DNA of 64,000 nucleotides from Rubrobacter_D sp963840835 (lineage in GTDB: Bacteria; Actinomycetota; Rubrobacteria; Rubrobacterales; Rubrobacteraceae), in NCBI GenBank assembly GCA_963840835.1, contig CAWJAM010000016.1:248001-312000 (forward strand), given 5' to 3'. Position 1 is the stretch's first letter, and every line of letters starts with the position of its first letter. The notes beneath the pieces are model-generated. The model worked only from the letters and a program-made list of their open reading frames with translations, had not been told where the DNA came from and did no database searches. This document shows positions 36,594-44,809 of the stretch, piece by piece. The position numbers and the translations under genes are program-made.

Positions 36594-36666
36594 CTATTCA
36601 CCCCACGTCATGGAAGTGGCATTCTCCGAAGTTGGACTTCCGTTTTACGGAGTTATAGGAAGTTGG
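36594..36666 (+). repeat. OIR site 20
   Basis: CTATTCACCCCACGTCATGG, AAGTGGC, ATTCTCCGAAGTTGGACTTC, CGTTTTACGGAG, TTATAGGAAGTTGG. Right arm nearly identical to site 18 although the left arm belongs to another subtype. Confidence 0.9.
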
Positions 36667-36744
36667 CTCCGAGATTCGGCTGGTGGCATCATGCTTTTGG
36701 TGGAGGGGATATCCCACGGTGGCTGAAGTGGGAGTCGCCTGTCG

Positions 36745-37200
36745 TTGACCTCTTCGAGGAAAGGGGTTCAGATCAATCCTCAAAAGATCGCAAGAGTTAC
36801 GGGCGTGTTGTTTCTGATCACGTACATCACCGCGATCCCCGCAGCGTTTGTCCTCTACCCCCCTGTGCTGGACGACCCACGCTACATCGTCGGTTCCGGC
36901 GCCGACACCAGCGTGAGGTTGGGCGCGTTCTTGGAGGTGATCCTCATCATCGCCAACATTGGCACCGCCGTCGTGCTGTGGCCCATCCTCAAGCGGGTGA
37001 ACGAAATCCTCGCTCTCGGATTTGTCACGGCCCGTATCGTCGAATGCGCCTTCATCGCCGTGGGTATCCTCAGCCTCCTTACGATCGTGACGTTGCGCCA
37101 GGAGGCTGCTGCGGGCGCGGATGCCGCCTCGCTCCTCACCGTCGGCGAGGAACGGGCGCCACAAGAGATGAGCACGCGGTACGTTTCTCTGGCGACGTAG
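36745..37200 (+). pseudogene. DUF4386-like membrane protein, 3'-truncated
   Basis: RVTGVLFLITYITAIPAAFV, TSVRLGAFLEVILIIANIGT and ARIVECAFIAVGILSLLTIV are the first helices of the DUF4386 family (about 220-240 residues). The frame ends after 151 codons, nine bases before the left-arm stub of OIR site 21, so the last helices are lost. TTG start is uncertain. Confidence 0.6.
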
Positions 37201-37208
37201 CGACGCTC

Positions 37209-37217
37209 CTATATTCA
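37209..37217 (+). repeat. OIR site 21, left-arm stub
   Basis: CTATATTCA, then the IS110 region begins. The rest of the left arm reappears at 38581. Confidence 0.4.
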
Positions 37218-38590
37218 AGTGACTCTGGTCACATCGACGAGAAGGCTACGTCGTCGATACCCCCGATCGGGGGAGGCGAGGCGGCAGAAAGCACTACCCG
37301 GTAGACTTCTCGGGCAATGTACCTTTTAAGGCACCTCATGATCTCCCTCCTAGACTTGCCCTCCGCGGTGCGACGCGCGACGTAGCGGCGGGTACGCTCA
37401 TCAATCCGCATACGCACTACGCAGATCAGGTGCAGGGCGCGGTTGGCGTCGCGGTTTCCGCCCCTGTTGAGCCGATGCCTCACCACCTTCCCCGAGGAGG
37501 CTTCTACGGGAGAGACGCCGCAGAGGCTGGCGAAGGATGCCTCGCTCTTGAGCCTCTCGGGGTTGTCTCCCACAGTTAGCAAGAGCGTCGCGGCGTGATC
37601 CGTACGATGGCCGGAAGGGAGATCAGCTCTGGAGCTGCCTCGGCAACCAAGCGATCAAGCTGCACATCTAGATCGGCGATCTCCCTCGAGAGGTCCTGGT
37701 AACGCCGAGCCACCGAACGGAGCGCGAACTTGGTGGCCGTGAGCACGTCAGTGGGGTCATCTCCGAGGCGGAGGCGTGCGGCCACCGAGACGAGCTCCTT
37801 GGTCGAGAGCCCGCGCAAACGGTTGAGCAGTTCCTCCGGTGCCGTCACGCGCAGGCCCTGCAGCTGGTTGGCGACCTGGCTTCTGGCCTTAACCGCCGAT
37901 TGGCGGGCTGATCGTAAGACGCGGATCATCTCCACCCGTCCGTCTGCGCTCTTAGGCACTCCGACCGCCTCGCCGGCCAGATCCGCCCTGGCTGCTGCCT
38001 CCGCGTCGATGGGATCAGATTTGCCGTTGCGCCTCAGATGGCGGCGCTTAGGCCTCTCGACCTCCACCACCGAGATCCCAGCGGCCCTTAGGTGGCGGGC
38101 GAGTCCGGCCCCGTAGGAGCTCTGGCACCTTCTACCCCGGCGCACCTCACGGGTCCGAAACCCTCCGCCCAATGGAGGAGTCTCTCGTAACCCTTCGCGG
38201 TCGTCGGCACGCTGGCCTCGCCCAGGCGTCTACCCAGATGGTCCACGGCTACGGCCACGTGGAAGTCGAGATGCGTGTCCACGCCCAGGATCACCGCAAC
38301 CTCCGTGTCCGTCCTATCGGTCTCGATCGTCGTCACGTCCCAAGCTCCTTTCGATGTCGCGGTCAGTTCACGACCCGAGGAGCAGAGGAGAGAACGGACG
38401 ATACTGTGAGGGGTCGTGTCACTAATGAGCTCCTATAAGGTCACGACGCTGCTCCGGCCCCGGGCGGTCTCTGCGGGCGACACCAAGGTGTACGGCCGAG
38501 GAGTCACTTGCAAGGCACCTTTAGGGCTCACGTGGAAGAGGGTCAGGCCGCTCCGAGGCGTCGCCCTCGGCCATTCTCCATGATACTCAC
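37218..38590 (-). mobile_element. IS110-family element in the left arm of OIR site 21
   Basis: Transposase gene plus about 250 non-coding bases (38337-38590) upstream of its start. Bounded by CTATATTCA on the left and AGCGTGGAAGG on the right, the two halves of an OIR left arm. In IS110 elements this non-coding end encodes the bridge (seek) RNA that guides target choice; I infer one here but have not folded it. Exact ends are uncertain. Confidence 0.55.
37229..38336 (-). pseudogene. IS110-family transposase, frameshifted twice
   Basis: GTG start at 38336 after AAAGGAG. ILGVDTHLDFHVAVAVDHLG is the DEDD N-terminal domain. A first frameshift at about 38110-38150 falls in GVEG...SYGAGLARHL; the middle part follows (RRNGKSDPIDAEAAARADLA). 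A second at about 37605 precedes LTVGDNPERLKSEASFASLC and the Tnp20 domain with the Ser-containing VSPVEASSGKVVRHRLNRGG, NRDANRALHLI. Inactive as written. Confidence 0.8.
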
Positions 38591-38604
38591 AGCGTGGAAG
38601 GGGT
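38581..38604 (+). repeat. OIR site 21, rest of left arm
   Basis: TGATACTCACAGCGTGGAAG, GGGT: a shortened left arm, split from its right arm by MITE 1. Confidence 0.6.
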
Positions 38605-38744
38605 CAGCGTGTTGAAAAAACCCTTTGCGCTCACTTCGGCCCCCTAAACGGGGGCCGATTACGCTGTCTTGGTAGTGTTTCGGCCTTGTTTTGGGGCTCT
38701 TTTGGACCGCCGATCGGGCCAACATCTGCTTTTTCAACAAGCTG
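38605..38744 (+). mobile_element. MITE 1 (140 bp) in OIR site 21
   Basis: Inverted ends CAGCGTGTTGAAAAA (38605-38619) and TTTTTCAACAAGCTG (38730-38744); GGT flanks both sides as a possible target duplication. No coding capacity. It splits the OIR spacer between GGAAGG and TTATTCTGCG. Confidence 0.75.
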
Positions 38745-38765
38745 GGTTATTCTGCGAACTTCGCG
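38745..38765 (+). repeat. OIR site 21, right arm
   Basis: GGTT, ATTCTGCGAACTTCGCG: one right unit after MITE 1. Confidence 0.7.
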
Positions 38766-38846
38766 GTAGCAAACCCCGGCGTTTCGCCCTCAAGCAAGTG
38801 CCCATTTTGGCTACTAGCTCTTATGACGTTTGTCTTGCCAACCTTA

Positions 38847-39155
38847 TCACTCGCAGGCGCCCACCTTGTCCCCCGCGTCGGCCTTGCACGAGTCGGTCTG
38901 CGGACCGCCGTTGACCACGTCGTTACCGCCGACACCGTCCGTGGCGTCCAACGTGTCGTTGCCGATCTGGCCACGCAGCTCGTCCCGACCGCTACCACCT
39001 ACCATCGTGTCGGGCCCGTTGCCACCAAAGAGCACATCGGAGCTCCCCTGGCCGCGGATCGTGTCGTTGCCTCTCAAGCCGCATATGACGTCGTTTCCGG
39101 AGGTGCCATCGATGAGGTCGGACCCGGCACTACCGGTCATTGTGCATTGGAGCAA
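38847..39155 (-). CDS. RTX-type calcium-binding repeat segment (probable C-terminal part of the 39130 gene)
   Basis: Repeats of GG-x-G-x-D type (SGNDVICGLRGNDTIRGQGS, DVLFGGNGPDTMVGGSGRDE) bind Ca2+ in secreted proteins, ending in DSCKADAGDKVGACE. It lies in the -1/+1 frame relative to the FG-GAP gene and overlaps it by 26 bases; reading KVAILLQCTMTGSAG across the junction would join both, so one base indel near 39165 probably split a single gene. Confidence 0.7.
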   Translation of the reverse strand: MLQCTMTGSAGSDLIDGTSGNDVICGLRGNDTIRGQGSSDVLFGGNGPDTMVGGSGRDELRGQIGNDTLDATDGVGGNDVVNGGPQTDSCKADAGDKVGACE

Positions 39156-40293
39156 GATCGCAACCTTGCCCGGCGAGGTAGGGGTTCTCTGCGACCGCCA
39201 AGTCCGGTTTGCCGTCCCCGCTTAGGTCCGCATCGACCAGGTAGCCAAATTCACTTAGAAAGCTCATCTGTTCCCCGAAGGTTCCGTCACCCTTACCCAA
39301 GAGTAACCAAACGTGTTGCCGCCCCGTCGGTGACTCCAGGGCGGTGGCGGTCGTGCCAGCAAGGTCCACCCTGCCGTCGCCATTGAAGTCCGCGCTGGTT
39401 ATGCTGTGGGCATCGCTTACGTCCCCGTATTCGGTCGGCGCTTCGAAGGTGCCGTCGCCTTTATTCAAGAGCACCCAGATGCTGCCGGGTGAGAAACTGA
39501 CCACGGCGAGGTCTGTGTCACCGTCGCCGTCGAAGTCCGCGTCTGTAATGTCGTTAAGGGTTGAGTTCTCCAACGCATCCGTCACGACGACCGTGCGCGC
39601 TGCCGAAAAAGTTCCGTCACCTTTGCCTAACAGTACCGATACGGAGCCATCATCCAGGTTCGCCACAGCTAAGTCTGGCTTACCATCAGCATTGAGCTGC
39701 GCGTCGACTAACCTTATGGGCTGTCCCCCGACCGCGAAGTCGGTCGGCGCTCCCAGGGTGCCGTCACCTCTGCCCAGCAGGACCGAGACAGTGTCTTGTA
39801 CTTGGTTCGTCTCTGCGAGGTCTGCTTCCCCGTCGTTGTTGAAGTCGGTGCTTACGAGGCCGAAAGCTGGTGAACCTCCTCCGTCGAATGCGCGCGCTGC
39901 ACCGAAGGTGCCGTCGCCCCTGCCCGGCAGAATGGTAACTTTGTTTGTCTCTGAGTTTCCTACGGCGAGATCCAGATGGCTGTCACCGTTAAAGTCCGCG
40001 GCGGTTATGCCCTTGGGATTATCTCCTGCAGCATAAGGTTTTGCCGCCTCAAATGTTCCGTTGCCTATGCCCAAGAGCACCGAGACGCTGCTGGATCCAA
40101 ACTTCGATACTGCTAGGTCTTGGAAACCATCTTCGTCGAAGTCCGTACTGATGACATCGACGGCAGACTTTCCTACTCCGTACTTCACAGGAGAGGCGAA
40201 CTTCACAGTGGTTGCCGCCCACGCAAGCCCCGAGGCCGCAGCCACCACCAGTGCCGCCACCATCACGATTGCAATCGATGCCGTCCGTCTCAT
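39130..40293 (-). CDS. secreted FG-GAP/VCBS-repeat protein
   Basis: 387 residues. A signal peptide (ASIAIVMVAALVVAAASGLA, WA) is followed by about seven FG-GAP blades, each with D-x-[DN]-x-DG Ca2+ loops (TDFDEDGFQDLAVSKFG, ADFNGDSHLDLAVGNSE). An integrin-like beta-propeller, extracellular, binding partner unknown. The C-terminus after AENPYLAG looks frameshifted; the natural protein would continue into the RTX repeats at 38847-39155. Confidence 0.85.
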   Translation of the reverse strand: MRRTASIAIVMVAALVVAAASGLAWAATTVKFASPVKYGVGKSAVDVISTDFDEDGFQDLAVSKFGSSSVSVLLGIGNGTFEAAKPYAAGDNPKGITAADFNGDSHLDLAVGNSETNKVTILPGRGDGTFGAARAFDGGGSPAFGLVSTDFNNDGEADLAETNQVQDTVSVLLGRGDGTLGAPTDFAVGGQPIRLVDAQLNADGKPDLAVANLDDGSVSVLLGKGDGTFSAARTVVVTDALENSTLNDITDADFDGDGDTDLAVVSFSPGSIWVLLNKGDGTFEAPTEYGDVSDAHSITSADFNGDGRVDLAGTTATALESPTGRQHVWLLLGKGDGTFGEQMSFLSEFGYLVDADLSGDGKPDLAVAENPYLAGQGCDLAPMHNDR

Positions 40294-40589
40294 GACGCCG
40301 CCTCCTCCTTCACCCTACTGCCACACCCAACGACAAAACCGACCACGAGACGCGACCCTGCGTCGCATCGGCAGCCGGTTGCACCATTGGCTCCCCCCGT
40401 CCCCGTAGGTGCCACACTCTAGGGACGAAGCTCTAGGCCTCCACCGTTCTCAGAAAAGGCAGGTAATATGCCGTTCGATACATTCTAGCGTGGGTAAGGT
40501 TCGACGAATACCCTAACTGGGTAGTTCTTCGGTTACCTGGTGGTGATTCGACTGGCGTTGAATGCCTACCCGGTATGTAGTTTTCCCGC

Positions 40590-40616
40590 CTATTCACCGG
40601 AGTGCGTGGAAGGAGT
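40590..40616 (+). repeat. OIR site 22, left arm
   Basis: CTATTCACCGGAGTGCGTGG, AAGGAGT, then MITE 2. Confidence 0.85.
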
Positions 40617-40755
40617 CAGCCTGTTGAAAAAGTCGGCGCTGGGCTTACAGTGACTACGAATCGGGCTCCAGAGGCTCCAAATAGACCCAAAAACGGTGTG
40701 TTTGGGGCCCGATCTGGGTTCGAAGCGGGCATGGAGGGAGTTTTTCAACAGGCCG
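40617..40755 (+). mobile_element. MITE 2 (139 bp) in OIR site 22
   Basis: Inverted ends CAGCCTGTTGAAAAA (40617-40631) and TTTTTCAACAGGCCG (40741-40755); GGAGT flanks both sides nearby. The ends match MITE 1; the centres are only weakly related, best when one is inverted. Same insertion point in the OIR spacer as MITE 1. Confidence 0.75.
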
Positions 40756-40756
40756 G

Positions 40757-40841
40757 GGAGTTCTCGGAACTTCGGCTTTAGGGGGTTCTCCGAAGTTGGA
40801 CTTCCTCTTTACGGGGTTCTGAGAAGTTCGGCTTTAGGGGG
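40757..40841 (+). repeat. OIR site 22, right arm with three units
   Basis: TTCTCGGAACTTCGGC, TTTAGGGGG; TTCTCCGAAGTTGGACTTCC, TCTTTACGGGG; TTCTGAGAAGTTCGGC, TTTAGGGGG. Unit lengths 25, 31 and 25 show the modular structure clearly. Confidence 0.85.
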
Positions 40842-40965
40842 CAAATCTCGCCATAAACCCTGGGCTCTTGCCGGCATTCGATGATCGAGGCGAGGCGTCT
40901 GTGGTGGTAATGTATTTCTTGCTTGCAAGAGGTGGGCTGATCGTATTCCTGGAAGGAGAACAACC

Positions 40966-41520
40966 ATGAGGAAGCTCTGGGTGAAAGCGTGGACCACCCT
41001 GGATGGTGTCTTTGACGCAGATACGATGGATTACTGGTGGCAGAACACAAATAGCCCCGAGAGAATGCGCTACATTACGGAGGAGTACTCGAACGGCGAT
41101 GCGTACCTCCTGGGACGAGTCACCTATGAAATGCTTTGGCCGGGCTGGTCCAAACAGACGACCGGCGATGGCCCTGGGCCGATCCTCAACAGGATGCACA
41201 AATATGTGGTCTCGACCACGCTCTCGAAAGCTCCCTGGAAAGAATCCACCATCATCTCGGGAAATGTGGTGGAAGAAATCGCCAAATTGAAGCAGCAGCC
41301 GGGCAAAGACATCATTATCGATGGCAGCGCGAGGCTGGTCCAATCGCTGATGGGAACGGATCTGATCGATGAGTATCGGTTCTTAGTCCAGCCCTTCATC
41401 ATGGGCAGGGGAAGGCGGTTTTTCCCGGACGGGACGCCTCCGACGAAACTGAGGCTTGTCGAAAGCACAGCGCTTAGTTTGGGCTCCCTTGCTCTTGTCT
41501 ACCGGCCAGACAAGCAATAA
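40966..41520 (+). CDS. dihydrofolate reductase-fold (RibD C-terminal-like) protein
   Basis: 184 residues: MRKLWVKAWTTLDGVFDA, DAYLLGRVTYEMLWPGW, DIIIDGSARLVQSLMGTDLI and EYRFLVQPFIMGRGRRFF are features of the RibD-C/DHFR superfamily. NADPH-dependent reductase of unknown substrate. GGAAGGAG before ATG. Confidence 0.85.
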   Translation: MRKLWVKAWTTLDGVFDADTMDYWWQNTNSPERMRYITEEYSNGDAYLLGRVTYEMLWPGWSKQTTGDGPGPILNRMHKYVVSTTLSKAPWKESTIISGNVVEEIAKLKQQPGKDIIIDGSARLVQSLMGTDLIDEYRFLVQPFIMGRGRRFFPDGTPPTKLRLVESTALSLGSLALVYRPDKQ

Positions 41521-41924
41521 CCGCGTGGTCTTGCGGAAACATGCGGCGGATGAGGCCGAGGAGCGTCGTCTGGCCGGCTTGCAGCCGGGGACCGTCGCCA
41601 GCCGGGCACCGGCGGCCCCGACGAGCGCCAGCCCGATCTGTTGCAGCGCGTCACGGCGCGTGCCGGTTCGCACTTCGGCCTCGACCTCCTCCAGTCCCAG
41701 GCGCCGAGAGGCGGCAACGCGATGGTAGCCGTCGGCCAGAAGCAGTCCTTCCGGGGTGTCGACGACGACCACGGGCGGCAGGGCGTCGAGGGTCCGGGCG
41801 TAGCACTCGACTCGCGCGGCGTCGAGGTGAGCTTCGGGGTCGATCGGCGCGTTCGCGAGCAGCTCGGCTATCCTCAGACGGCCATCGCGTACATCCTCGC
41901 CGTTCGCCCGAAGGCTCGCAACCC
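41383..41924 (-). pseudogene. ParB-like nuclease-domain protein, truncated at both ends
   Basis: The frame is open from the OIR site 23 edge with no start codon: LRIAELLANAPIDPEAHLDA, then VVVVDTPEGLLLADGYHRVA with the DGYHR motif of the ParB/Srx fold and LEEVEAEVRTGTRRDALQQI. The N-terminus is cut off at the site; the 3' part runs antisense into the DHFR-fold gene and loses similarity. A second ParB-fold gene lies at 47765. Confidence 0.55.
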
Positions 41925-41967
41925 CTATTCATCCGAGTGCGTGGAAGGCAAATTCTCCGAAGTTCGC
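41925..41967 (+). repeat. OIR site 23
   Basis: CTATTCATCCGAGTGCGTGG, AAGGCAA, ATTCTCCGAAGTTCGC. One right unit. Confidence 0.85.
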
Positions 41968-42137
41968 ACAGCTGCAGTCTTACACCAAGCGGTATTCTTA
42001 TGTAGAGGACAAGGAGATGTCGCTATCCATACATAAGAACCTCATCTACACTCCCGAACTATCATGGTCCCTCGCAGGGGTAGGCTCTCGGGACCGGGGC
42101 TCTGCGGGGCTCCGGCCCTCCGATCGAGAGGAGCACA

Positions 42138-42350
42138 ATGATGCCAGTGCCTGGACCCATCGCACTGAAGCTGCGGGTTCTTCGGGAAGAGCGGGCTCTT
42201 ACGCAGAAGGAGGCGGCGGAGCTTGCCAACGTATCGCACTTGACCCTGATCGACTTGGAGTCAGGCAAGCGAGATCCCTACATGCCGACCGTGACGAAGA
42301 TCGCCAGGGCATACGGCGTGCCGGTTGAGGAGTTGGTGGAGGAGGAGTAG
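42138..42350 (+). CDS. XRE-family HTH regulator
   Basis: 70 residues, a bare helix-turn-helix: LRVLREERALTQKEAAELAN, VSHLTLIDLESGKRDPYMPT. DNA-binding regulator of unknown target; no partner gene (such as a toxin) next to it. GAGAGGAG before tandem ATGs. Confidence 0.85.
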   Translation: MMPVPGPIALKLRVLREERALTQKEAAELANVSHLTLIDLESGKRDPYMPTVTKIARAYGVPVEELVEEE

Positions 42351-42360
42351 CCTCCCGTAC

Positions 42361-42405
42361 AATTCTCTGCGCGAACTTCGCGTTGACGCAGTTCTGAGAA
42401 GTTCG
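42361..42405 (+). repeat. OIR site 24 (right arm only)
   Basis: ATTCTCTGCGCGAACTTCGC, GTTGACGCAG, TTCTGAGAAGTTCGC. No left arm after the XRE gene. Confidence 0.75.
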
Positions 42406-42529
42406 CCGCGGCAGGATGTGCCTTCCGGCACATGCGCCCGCCGTGCCTGGACTGCTAAGATACGCACACGCGTATTGAGGGCGGGGGTCCCTCCTTGTCC
42501 CTTGGCCCACTTAACAAGTAGAGTAAGGA

Positions 42530-42865
42530 ATGACATCACGGCTCACGACGCTATCCGCGGGGATGGCCATGGCCGCGCTTATGATGGCCGCGGCCATCGC
42601 CCTAGCCCCGCCAGCCCACGCCTCCCTGGGCCTGCGCGAGACCCCGGACCAGACCTGGATGACCAACGGCATCGTCTACGCCCAGGCCCTCTCCGGGGAC
42701 GGCGGGACCCTCTACATCGGCGGCAAGTTCACCCAGGTGCGCGAGGAGCCGCCGGGGGCCGGCGGCGCGGTCGTCAGCGTCAACAATGTGGCCGCGATAA
42801 ACGTCGGTATGCGGAGTATCCGCGGACTTCGCTTGTGCTGCGTTCTCGGAAGTCCGTCTTCCTAG
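42530..42865 (+). pseudogene. secreted beta-propeller protein, N-terminal fragment
   Basis: Signal peptide (LSAGMAMAALMMAAAIALAP, PAHA) then WMTNGIVYAQALSGDGGTLY, IGGKFTQVREEP, the first blade of a delta-60-repeat-like propeller. After VNNVAAINV (about 42808) the frame runs into OIR site 25 and stops; the rest of the protein is missing. Confidence 0.65.
42811..42856 (+). repeat. OIR site 25 (right-arm type, inside a gene)
   Basis: GCGGAGTATCCGCGGACTTC, GCTTGTGCTGCG, TTCTCGGAAGTCCG. Interrupts the propeller gene. Confidence 0.65.
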
Positions 42866-42953
42866 TGGCGCGGCGATGGCTGTGAGGGCGTACCGGGGCT
42901 CTAGAGCCAGGGATTGGGGCGCGCCTCGCGTCGCGTGGCCGAGGCGCCGAGCA

Positions 42954-43850
42954 TCAGTCGTCGAAGACCGACACGTCGAGCCGGCTCAGGCGCGCAGGGT
43001 CGGCGAGGATGTCGACCTCCACGATCTTTCCGCCTCTGATCGTGAAGCCCATAACCGAAAACGCCCGTCCACGCGGGGCCACGACGACGCCCGCGGCCCC
43101 ATTCACGAGCGCCAGTCGTACGAACGGGGAGAGCCGTGAGAAGGTCAGCGTCTGCTCGGCCACGGCGCGTGCACCGCGGACCTCCCTCGATAGGCCCGCA
43201 CGTACGGCACCACCATCGATTCGCAGCACGACGTCCGGGTCGAGCACCGCGAGCAGCGTGTCGAAGTCTCCGTCGCGGGAGGCGGCCAAGAAGGCGTCGA
43301 CGACCTCTCGCTGGGTGGCGAGGTCGGCGTCGGGAACGTGCGCTTCGCCCTGAACCCGACGGCGGGCGCGGCTCGCCAGCTGCCTTGCTGCGGTCGGAGA
43401 GCGCCCCACGACGGGAGCGATCTCCTCAAAAGGCACCGAGAACATGTCGTGCAGCACGAACGCGAGTCGCTCGGCGGGAGTGAGCGTTTCGAGTACCACC
43501 AGCAGCGCCAGACCGACCGAGTCGGCTAGAAGCGCTTCGTGCTCGGGGTCGATCCCATCCGCGCGACTCACTAGCGGCTCTGGCACGCGCGTCCCGAGGG
43601 GCTCGCCCAGGGGCACCACACGCCGCGAGGTGCGCGAGCGCAGCATGTCCAGGCACACCCTTCCGACGACCGTGGTCAGCCATCCGCCCAGGTTCTCGAT
43701 GCCGCTCGTCTCGGAGCGGCTGAGACGCAGCCAGGCTTCCTGGACGGCGTCGTCCGCTTCGCTGATCGAGCCGAGCATCCTGTAGGCCACCGCGCTCAGG
43801 TGGCTTCTGTGCTCCTCGAATCGCTGTGCCAGCCAATCCTGTTCGTCCAT
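42954..43850 (-). CDS. SigJ-like ECF sigma factor with SnoaL-like domain
   Basis: 298 residues: region 2 (LSAVAYRMLGSISEADDAVQ, EAWLRL), region 4 (FSVPFEEIAPVVGRSPTAAR), SnoaL-like domain (VDAFLAASRDGDFDTLLAVL). ECF41-type, second in the window. Divergent from a DoxX-like gene 170 bases away, a plausible target. Confidence 0.9.
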   Translation of the reverse strand: MDEQDWLAQRFEEHRSHLSAVAYRMLGSISEADDAVQEAWLRLSRSETSGIENLGGWLTTVVGRVCLDMLRSRTSRRVVPLGEPLGTRVPEPLVSRADGIDPEHEALLADSVGLALLVVLETLTPAERLAFVLHDMFSVPFEEIAPVVGRSPTAARQLASRARRRVQGEAHVPDADLATQREVVDAFLAASRDGDFDTLLAVLDPDVVLRIDGGAVRAGLSREVRGARAVAEQTLTFSRLSPFVRLALVNGAAGVVVAPRGRAFSVMGFTIRGGKIVEVDILADPARLSRLDVSVFDD

Positions 43851-44022
43851 CGGTCACATCTTTTGGTCGCGTTCCGTCATTGTAGTGACGAACGAAACCC
43901 GGCCAATGTGACGAGGAGATGACGAGGAGACCGGCTTCACGTGGAACGCAAGCGCTCAGATAGTACCTGCGAGACCATCACAATCGCCTACTAATGGATT
44001 CAAGAAATGATTGGAGTTCGCT

Positions 44023-44370
44023 ATGTTTACCACCTACGTGGTTGTCACCCTGATGGCCATCGCCGCTAACACCTTCGCGGCCACCGCCGATTTCATGCGC
44101 CTCAAATTCGTTCTCATCACCGCGGCCAAGGTGGGCGTGCCGGAATCGTGGCTGCCCATGCTGGGCATCCTCAAAGCAGCGGGCGCGCTCGGACTGCTGG
44201 TCGGCCTCATCGGCGTGCCACTGATCGGGACGGCCGCCGCAGTCGGCCTCGTCCTGTTCTTCGTCGGTGCCATCATGACCCACCTGCGCGTACGCGACTA
44301 CTCGATCGGCCCGGCGGCCGCGTTCCTCCTGTTGGCCGTGGCCGCGCTGGTGTTGGGACTGGCCTCGTGA
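44023..44370 (+). CDS. DoxX-like membrane protein
   Basis: 115 residues, four hydrophobic segments (YVVVTLMAIAANTFAATADF; ILKAAGALGLLVGLIGVPLI). DoxX/DUF2809-like small membrane protein, often a target of ECF sigma factors. TGGAG seven bases before ATG 44023; an upstream TTG is less likely. Confidence 0.75.
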   Translation: MFTTYVVVTLMAIAANTFAATADFMRLKFVLITAAKVGVPESWLPMLGILKAAGALGLLVGLIGVPLIGTAAAVGLVLFFVGAIMTHLRVRDYSIGPAAAFLLLAVAALVLGLAS

Positions 44371-44519
44371 ACTGTCCCGGGTTCGATCGAGGCCCCAGTC
44401 CTTGAGAAGGCCGGAGTCATGGGCAGGCTGTCGCGATTGCGAGCCGTGCGCTGGCGATCTGGCTCGCCGAAGAGGACCAGCGGCCTAATCTCTCGTACTC
44501 GACCTGCTCGTCGTGGACG

Positions 44520-44542
44520 AAGGGAGCTCCAACTGCTCCCTT
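44520..44542 (+). terminator. stem-loop
   Basis: AAGGGAGC TCCAACT GCTCCCTT, perfect 8-bp stem, about 150 bases after the DoxX-like gene. The 260 bases between gene and OIR site 26 hold nothing else recognisable. Confidence 0.5.
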
Positions 44543-44631
44543 CTTAGGTGGTTATCTGGGCGGCAACTTGGAGAACGGCTTCGTAGCCAGTCTTCCACTT
44601 GACGCCGCTCAAGAGTTAGGCCCGGAGTACG

Positions 44632-44672
44632 CTATTCACCCAATGTCCTAGAAGGGGTTTTCTCCGAAGTTC
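44632..44672 (+). repeat. OIR site 26
   Basis: CTATTCACCCAATGTCCTAG, AAGGGGT, TTTCTCCGAAGTTCAC. Confidence 0.8.
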
Positions 44673-44809
44673 ACCTCCAGCATTGTGCATAGCCCCGGGA
44701 AATCCCGCCATTTTTGGAGTTGCCCATAGCTGGAGCAACACTGGCAGAAACTGAGGGCATCGACGACCTAATCCTTGCCCGGTTGCTTGAGGTGGCGCCG
44801 GTGGCGGTG

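Noticed and set aside
42138..42350. XRE gene as the antitoxin of a toxin-antitoxin pair
   Set aside because: No toxin-like gene is adjacent; neighbours are OIR sites and gene fragments.
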